From an uncultured Collinsella sp. (lineage in GTDB: Bacteria; Actinomycetota; Coriobacteriia; Coriobacteriales; Coriobacteriaceae), in assembly GCA_934655835.1 (NCBI GenBank), contig CAKUHM010000035.1, positions 1 through 10,736 of the forward strand: DNA of 10,736 nucleotides. Reading direction: 5' to 3'. Positions within the stretch are counted from its first letter, which is position 1. Every line of letters begins with the position of its first letter. Positions 6,923 to 10,736 of the stretch are shown one piece after another. The position numbers were made by a program, and so were the translations under genes. Under the pieces are notes generated by a model. That model did not search any database and was not told the DNA's origin. It saw only the letters and a program-made list of their open reading frames with translations.

Positions 6923-6957
6923 ATTATCCCCGCCCGGGCCGATATAGTATCGCGGGC
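6923..6957 (-). promoter_or_regulatory. Candidate promoter and operator of the TSCPD-lipoprotein unit
   Basis: On the minus strand a GATAAT (6923-6928) fits a -10 element about 35 bases before the ATG. The expected -35 position (6946-6951, GATACT) is a poor match but lies inside an inverted repeat, CGATA-CTA-TATCG (6940-6952), flanked further out by GCCC/GGGC (6932-6935 and 6954-6957). An activator or repressor bound there would fit a weak -35. This is inferred from sequence alone. Confidence 0.35.
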
Positions 6958-7000
6958 ACCGATTCAACATCCTACGATGCACAAACCGGTGACTGCAATA

Positions 7001-8800
7001 CTAACGATTCGCGTCCTGAGCGTGAACTTCACGCTTCTCTTGATACATGTTATGGTCGGCAACGCGGTATATCTCGGCTAGCGTACAGCCGGGTGTCTCT
7101 ACCGTCGCGATGCCAAATGACGCGCTGACGGCCAGCGCATCATCGCTCGCCGCAGCAAGACCGCGGCGAAGATCTTGCACCAATTGACGCGCGGACTCGC
7201 GATCAGTGTAGGGGCATATCAACAAAAACTCATCTCCACCAACGCGCATGGGCACAAACTTCTCGCCTGCCACCCGCCTCAATACAGACGCCGTACGCCG
7301 CAGCAACTCATCGCCCATTTCGTGACCGTAAAGATCGTTGGTGCGCTTGAGGTGGTTGCAGTCCATCATGATCACACTCACGGGCAGGGATTTGTTCACC
7401 GAGTCGTCGCCAAGGGACTCAAGGTAATTTCTATTGCGAAGCCCCGTCAGTTTGTCCTGAAAAGAAAGCTCTTCGGCGCGCTTTGCCATCGAGATGTTAT
7501 GCGTCGCCACGACGACCGATTCCAGTCGGCCCCGCTCATCGCGACGCTGCGGAACAACCTGCAGCGAATACCAAGCACCTCGGCAATCTCGCACCTCGGC
7601 ATCCAAGTGCAGCACGCCCTCCATACGGTCCCGAAGCGTACTTGTATCTATAAGTTCCATGACCACTTCGCGGCTTTCGGGACTCACAACGTCTCGACAA
7701 ACCGTGTCCAAAAAGTCATATGCCTCGGTATGCTCAGCAAATATTTTCGCCATCGACGGCGACATGTTAATTCCCTCGATCTCGAGCGTATCGAGATGCA
7801 ACAGGAAGGTCGACTCATACGCAGAACTGATGGCATTGATGATGCCGAGCTGCTTGTCCTTTTCGGCCAAGTTGCGACGGTCGGCAATAGTGCGCACCAA
7901 CAGCACCACGACCCAAAACGCCAGGCACGCCAGCACGCCGGCAGCGACAAATGCAATCCTGCCAGACATGACCTCAGATTTGGGGTAGAGCGCAAACAGG
8001 CGGTAGTCCTTATACGCCGCACGCACGGCATACCAGGTAGTTCCCTGATATTCGACGCGCGTTAGGCCTTCGTCTTTCCAGTCAGTTCCGCTATCGGCAA
8101 GAAGTCGGGCAAGGGCTATATCGACGGTCGAATCGTTTGAGGATACGATTTGCGCATCGCGCATCACGAGCACCGTTGGACCCTGATGGAACGTGTTGTT
8201 CACGAGCACGTCGGCGATAACGTATGAATAGTCATCGGAGGGCTCAGCCGCAAGCGATTGATACCCCAACGCCACCCCATCACCGTACGGAATGGCACTC
8301 ACGGCAAAGTCGACGCCGCGACGCTCTACGACGGTCGAGTAGGACACTTTGGAGCCTCGATACATCGATGCGACCGGCGAACAGGCCAGCTCCTCTCGCC
8401 ACAGCATCAGTGGATCGCGACCGTCAGTATCGTAATGAGCGGCCATATGGCCGTCGGCGTCCATGACCAACATTCCCGAAAGACACTCGGTATGGACATA
8501 TTCCTCGACCAGATCGTCGTTGACTTCAACGCGATCAGGCGGCAAGAACGCCGCAAACGACTCGAGCGCAGCATCCAAATTGTGCGTCGCCTCGGTTTTT
8601 CTTCCCTGTTCATATCGGTCATATTTTTTGCAGGCGTTTTTTAGAAACACCATGGTTTCCTGGCCAAACCCAAGCGTTTTATCGAGACAGCGATGCGTAC
8701 CGACCATGTAGAGCAAACTCAATAGGACAACGCTGGCCACAACGCCGATAGCCGCGGCGACCAAACCCTTTCGACGCAAGCGGCACTTGTCATTTGTCAT
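7001..8800 (-). CDS. Membrane diguanylate cyclase with extracytoplasmic sensor and PAS-like domain
   Basis: A 599-residue GGDEF enzyme expected to make cyclic di-GMP from two GTP at the inner face of the membrane. Order: transmembrane helix 1 (about 12-33), an extracytoplasmic region (about 34-278, perhaps a double-Cache-like sensor), transmembrane helix 2 (about 281-303), a short linker helix, a PAS-like domain (about 318-440) and the GGDEF domain (about 445-590). The GGDEF domain starts with DKLTGLRNRNYL, has metal-binding Asp480 in MMDCNHLK, and an intact GGDEF at 521-525, so it should be active. The RxxD inhibitory site expected five residues before GGDEF is absent (Gly-Glu-Lys-Phe instead). 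The ATG overlaps the stop of the binding-protein gene (ATGA), so both are made together. No clear terminator follows its stop at 7001. Confidence 0.95.
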   Translation of the reverse strand: MTNDKCRLRRKGLVAAAIGVVASVVLLSLLYMVGTHRCLDKTLGFGQETMVFLKNACKKYDRYEQGRKTEATHNLDAALESFAAFLPPDRVEVNDDLVEEYVHTECLSGMLVMDADGHMAAHYDTDGRDPLMLWREELACSPVASMYRGSKVSYSTVVERRGVDFAVSAIPYGDGVALGYQSLAAEPSDDYSYVIADVLVNNTFHQGPTVLVMRDAQIVSSNDSTVDIALARLLADSGTDWKDEGLTRVEYQGTTWYAVRAAYKDYRLFALYPKSEVMSGRIAFVAAGVLACLAFWVVVLLVRTIADRRNLAEKDKQLGIINAISSAYESTFLLHLDTLEIEGINMSPSMAKIFAEHTEAYDFLDTVCRDVVSPESREVVMELIDTSTLRDRMEGVLHLDAEVRDCRGAWYSLQVVPQRRDERGRLESVVVATHNISMAKRAEELSFQDKLTGLRNRNYLESLGDDSVNKSLPVSVIMMDCNHLKRTNDLYGHEMGDELLRRTASVLRRVAGEKFVPMRVGGDEFLLICPYTDRESARQLVQDLRRGLAAASDDALAVSASFGIATVETPGCTLAEIYRVADHNMYQEKREVHAQDANR

Positions 8801-9633
8801 GATTCCGCCCTTTGCCCGTCCGCCGTCGCTCCTGCCTTGTAATTGCTCACAATACGATCAATCGTGCCGTCCCGATCCATGTCGAACAGCACGGTATTGA
8901 GGTTTTTGACGTACTCCCCCTCATAGCTGTTCTCAAACGCAACGCCCAGGTCAACTGTCATAACGTTGTCGGCAAACACGCGATAAACACCGGGATACTG
9001 CGCGACGAGCCGGTCGAGCGATTGAACGTCCGCCATCCAACAGTCAACATAACCTTTGACCAGGGCAGCTTTGCAGAGTTCGGCAGAGCCATATGATTTG
9101 ATGTGCACATCCGGCGAGATACCCAGGTCCCCGGCAAGCAATCGGCGTTCACTCACCGAACCCGCAATCACCGCAATGGTCTTGCTTCCATCGAGAGACG
9201 TCAAACCCTTGATACCACTCGTTTTCTTGGCGGCGACCGAGACTGTCACGGTCAGATACGGCTCAGTCCAGTAATAAACGTCTTCGCGATAATTGGGCGA
9301 ATAGTCGCACCACAGACAATCGATATCGCCGTTTTTGAGCAGGCGATCGCGATCATTCCAAGATATGTCAACAAATTGCGGTTTGATTCCAGCACGCTTG
9401 CAGGCCTCGCGGGCGATATCGATATCGATACCGGCGTAATCGCCTGTGGTATCGACATACACATAGGGGTCATTATCCGTAACGCCAATCTTGAGCACCG
9501 GGAGATCTTTATCGGCTTCATTCGAGGAGGAAGGACTGCGTCGAACGGTATACGTCAGGGCGCCCGCACAGACGGCAACAAAGAGTATGAGCACAAACGA
9601 GACGATAGCGCCTCGTTTAATACGTCTGGGCAC
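8797..9633 (-). CDS. Membrane-anchored amino-acid-type substrate-binding protein (SBP family 3)
   Basis: A 278-residue extracytoplasmic solute-binding protein. Residues 1-7 are basic, 9-28 hydrophobic; the Cys22 context (VAVC) is a poor lipobox, so the segment may stay as an uncleaved anchor or be a normal signal. The mature domain shows the family 3 signature GDYAGIDIDIAREACKRAG (64-82), the SPNYREDVYYWTEPYL stretch with Arg116 at the place that usually binds the ligand carboxylate, and Asp202 (MADVQS) at the usual ammonium-contact place, so an amino-acid-like ligand is likely. The start is GTG with a strong AGGAGG only three bases before it; no better in-frame start keeps the signal. No ABC permease or ATPase is nearby. 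It overlaps the diguanylate cyclase gene, which suggests a sensory rather than transport role. Confidence 0.92.
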   Translation of the reverse strand: MPRRIKRGAIVSFVLILFVAVCAGALTYTVRRSPSSSNEADKDLPVLKIGVTDNDPYVYVDTTGDYAGIDIDIAREACKRAGIKPQFVDISWNDRDRLLKNGDIDCLWCDYSPNYREDVYYWTEPYLTVTVSVAAKKTSGIKGLTSLDGSKTIAVIAGSVSERRLLAGDLGISPDVHIKSYGSAELCKAALVKGYVDCWMADVQSLDRLVAQYPGVYRVFADNVMTVDLGVAFENSYEGEYVKNLNTVLFDMDRDGTIDRIVSNYKAGATADGQRAES

Positions 9634-9668
9634 GTGCCTCCTTTCATCAAAACAGCAGCCGAATTTTC

Positions 9669-9696
9669 ATTCTATTACCGGAGCCTGCGGCAGCAA
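9669..9696 (-). promoter_or_regulatory. Sigma-70-type promoter of the binding protein-cyclase unit
   Basis: On the minus strand TTGCTG (9691-9696) and TAGAAT (9669-9674) are 16 bases apart, a good vegetative promoter match. Transcription would start near 9662, giving a leader of about 30 bases with AGGAGG before the GTG at 9633. The -35 box begins two bases after the T run of the purB terminator. Confidence 0.6.
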
Positions 9697-9698
9697 CG

Positions 9699-9733
9699 AA
9701 AAAAAGCGCCTCGCCCAAGACGGGCAAGGCGCC
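9699..9733 (-). terminator. Intrinsic terminator of purB
   Basis: On the minus strand GCGCC (9728-9732) pairs with GGCGC (9706-9710); the stem continues through an A-T pair, one A-C mismatch and four G-C pairs to a five-base loop (9717-9721), and is followed by seven T (9699-9705). It lies about 40 bases after the purB stop. Confidence 0.9.
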
Positions 9734-9774
9734 AATGGTTGAAATGTATCCGCAAGCGGTCGAATAAAGCCAGC

Positions 9775-10736
9775 CTACTCGAAGCTCAGCTGCTCCAGAC
9801 GATCAAAGACCGTGTCGATACGGGTGAGGAAGTCCCACGGATCAAAGATCTCGTCGAGCTTCTCCTGGCTGACGGTGCAGCGCGGGTCGGCCTCGAGACG
9901 CTCCTTAAAGGTGGGGCCGGAGACACAATCCTGCACCTCGTGCCAGGTTGCCATGGCGTTCTCCTGCACGATGGCATAGGCGTCCTCGCGGGTGATGCCC
10001 GTGTCGACGAGGGCCAGCAGCACCTTGGAGGAGAAGATGAGGCCGCGGGTCTTATTGAGGTTGGCCATCATGCGGGCAGGGTACAGCTGCAGGCCGTCGA
10101 TAACGCGGATGAGGCACTGGAACATGTGGTCGAGGGCGATGAAGCTGTCGGCCTGGGCGACACGCTCGGCAGAGGAGTGCGAAATGTCACGCTCGTGCCA
10201 CAGGGCGACGTTATCGAAGGCAACCTGGGCGTTGGACTTCACGGCGCGCGACAGACCGCAGACCTTCTCCATGGTGATGGGGTTGCGCTTGTGCGGCATG
10301 GCGGAGCTGCCCTTTTGGCCCTTACGGAACGGCTCCTCGGCCTCGAGCGTATCGGTCTTCTGCAGATTGCGAACCTCGGTAGCGATGCGCTCGCAGGTGG
10401 CCGCGGTGGTGGCGAGAACGCCGGCGAGATAGGCGTGATGGTCGCGGCTGATAACCTGCGTGGACAGCGGGTCGTGAACCAGACCCAGGTGCTCGCAGAC
10501 ATACTCCTCGACAAACGGCTCGATGGAGCTGTACGTGCCAACAGCGCCCGAGATGGCACCGAAGGCAACATTCTTGCGGGCGTCCTCAAGACGATCCAGA
10601 TCGCGCTTGAGTTCCCAGGCCCAAGAGCCGAACTTCATGCCGAAGGTCATCGGCTCGGCGTGGATGCCATGAGTGCGGCCGGCACAGAGCGTGTTGCGCT
10701 CCTCAAAGGCGCGACGCTTGCAAATCTCGCCGAGCT
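9775..10736 (-). CDS. purB: Adenylosuccinate lyase, C-terminal part (runs off the right edge)
   Basis: Homotetrameric cytoplasmic enzyme of the fumarase/aspartase superfamily. It releases fumarate from SAICAR (the PurC product) and from adenylosuccinate, serving both the common purine pathway and AMP formation. About 320 C-terminal residues are present; the frame is open to the window edge, so the N terminus (roughly a third of a ~475-residue enzyme) is missing because of the window limit, not a mutation. Visible: GRTHGIHAEPMTFG with the catalytic acid His (about codon 22 of the fragment), and the superfamily signature GSSAMPHKRNP (near 10290-10320), whose mobile loop carries the catalytic Ser. 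An internal Met at 10650 falls inside the catalytic motif and is not a start. The stop is TAG, followed by a strong terminator, so purB is the last gene of its unit. Confidence 0.97.
   Translation of the reverse strand, partial: LGEICKRRAFEERNTLCAGRTHGIHAEPMTFGMKFGSWAWELKRDLDRLEDARKNVAFGAISGAVGTYSSIEPFVEEYVCEHLGLVHDPLSTQVISRDHHAYLAGVLATTAATCERIATEVRNLQKTDTLEAEEPFRKGQKGSSAMPHKRNPITMEKVCGLSRAVKSNAQVAFDNVALWHERDISHSSAERVAQADSFIALDHMFQCLIRVIDGLQLYPARMMANLNKTRGLIFSSKVLLALVDTGITREDAYAIVQENAMATWHEVQDCVSGPTFKERLEADPRCTVSQEKLDEIFDPWDFLTRIDTVFDRLEQLSFE

Noticed and set aside
7175..8065. Plus-strand frame of 296 residues opposite the diguanylate cyclase
   Set aside because: The minus-strand frame has GGDEF and PAS-like motifs; the plus frame has none.
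9550..9580. Lipoprotein cleavage site in the binding protein (Cys22)
   Set aside because: The preceding residue is Val instead of Gly, Ala or Ser, so VAVC is a poor lipobox; an uncleaved anchor or ordinary signal fits better.
1..10736. CRISPR array, insertion sequence, prophage or tRNA attachment site
   Set aside because: No spaced direct repeats, transposase or integrase frames, or tRNA-like cloverleaf were seen on either strand.

Overview
The window looks like ordinary chromosome from a Gram-positive, moderately high-GC actinobacterium, most likely a gut Coriobacteriia such as Collinsella. That assignment rests on overall protein similarity as I remember it, base composition and gene style; it was not tested by a search. 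All ten genes I can support lie on the minus strand, so the region reads from right to left. No rRNA, tRNA, CRISPR array, insertion sequence, prophage gene or attachment site is visible.

In transcription order: (1) the C-terminal two-thirds or so of purB (adenylosuccinate lyase) enters from the right edge and ends at 9775, followed by a strong intrinsic terminator (9699-9733). (2) A two-gene unit follows, with its own good promoter directly behind that terminator: a membrane-anchored amino-acid-type periplasmic binding protein (8797-9633), overlapping by four bases (ATGA) a membrane diguanylate cyclase with an extracytoplasmic sensor, a PAS-like domain and an intact GGDEF site (7001-8800). 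(3) A small four-cysteine TSCPD-type protein (6624-6887) is coupled by a one-base overlap (TAATG) to a Tat-exported lipoprotein (5413-6624). (4) An OmpR-family response regulator (4537-5259) and its sensor histidine kinase (2960-4525) are 11 bases apart. (5) purC (1965-2852) is followed with zero spacing by an unknown two-helix membrane protein (1389-1964), which ends in a second strong terminator (1326-1360). (6) An M29-family aminopeptidase (19-1299) starts barely 30 bases beyond that terminator.

The theme is core purine synthesis (purB, purC; the lyase acts directly after the SAICAR synthetase) with two membrane signalling systems in between, one making cyclic di-GMP and one a classical two-component pair. 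I found no clearly unprecedented system. The best candidate for a second look is the binding protein/diguanylate cyclase pair, which has no permease and could form a split nutrient-sensing receptor. The pairing of the TSCPD protein with the Tat lipoprotein, a Tyr-to-Phe change at the presumed general acid/base position of the aminopeptidase, and several regulatory inverted repeats also deserve checking. Start codons were revised from the longest possible reading frames for the aminopeptidase, purC, the response regulator and the Tat lipoprotein.
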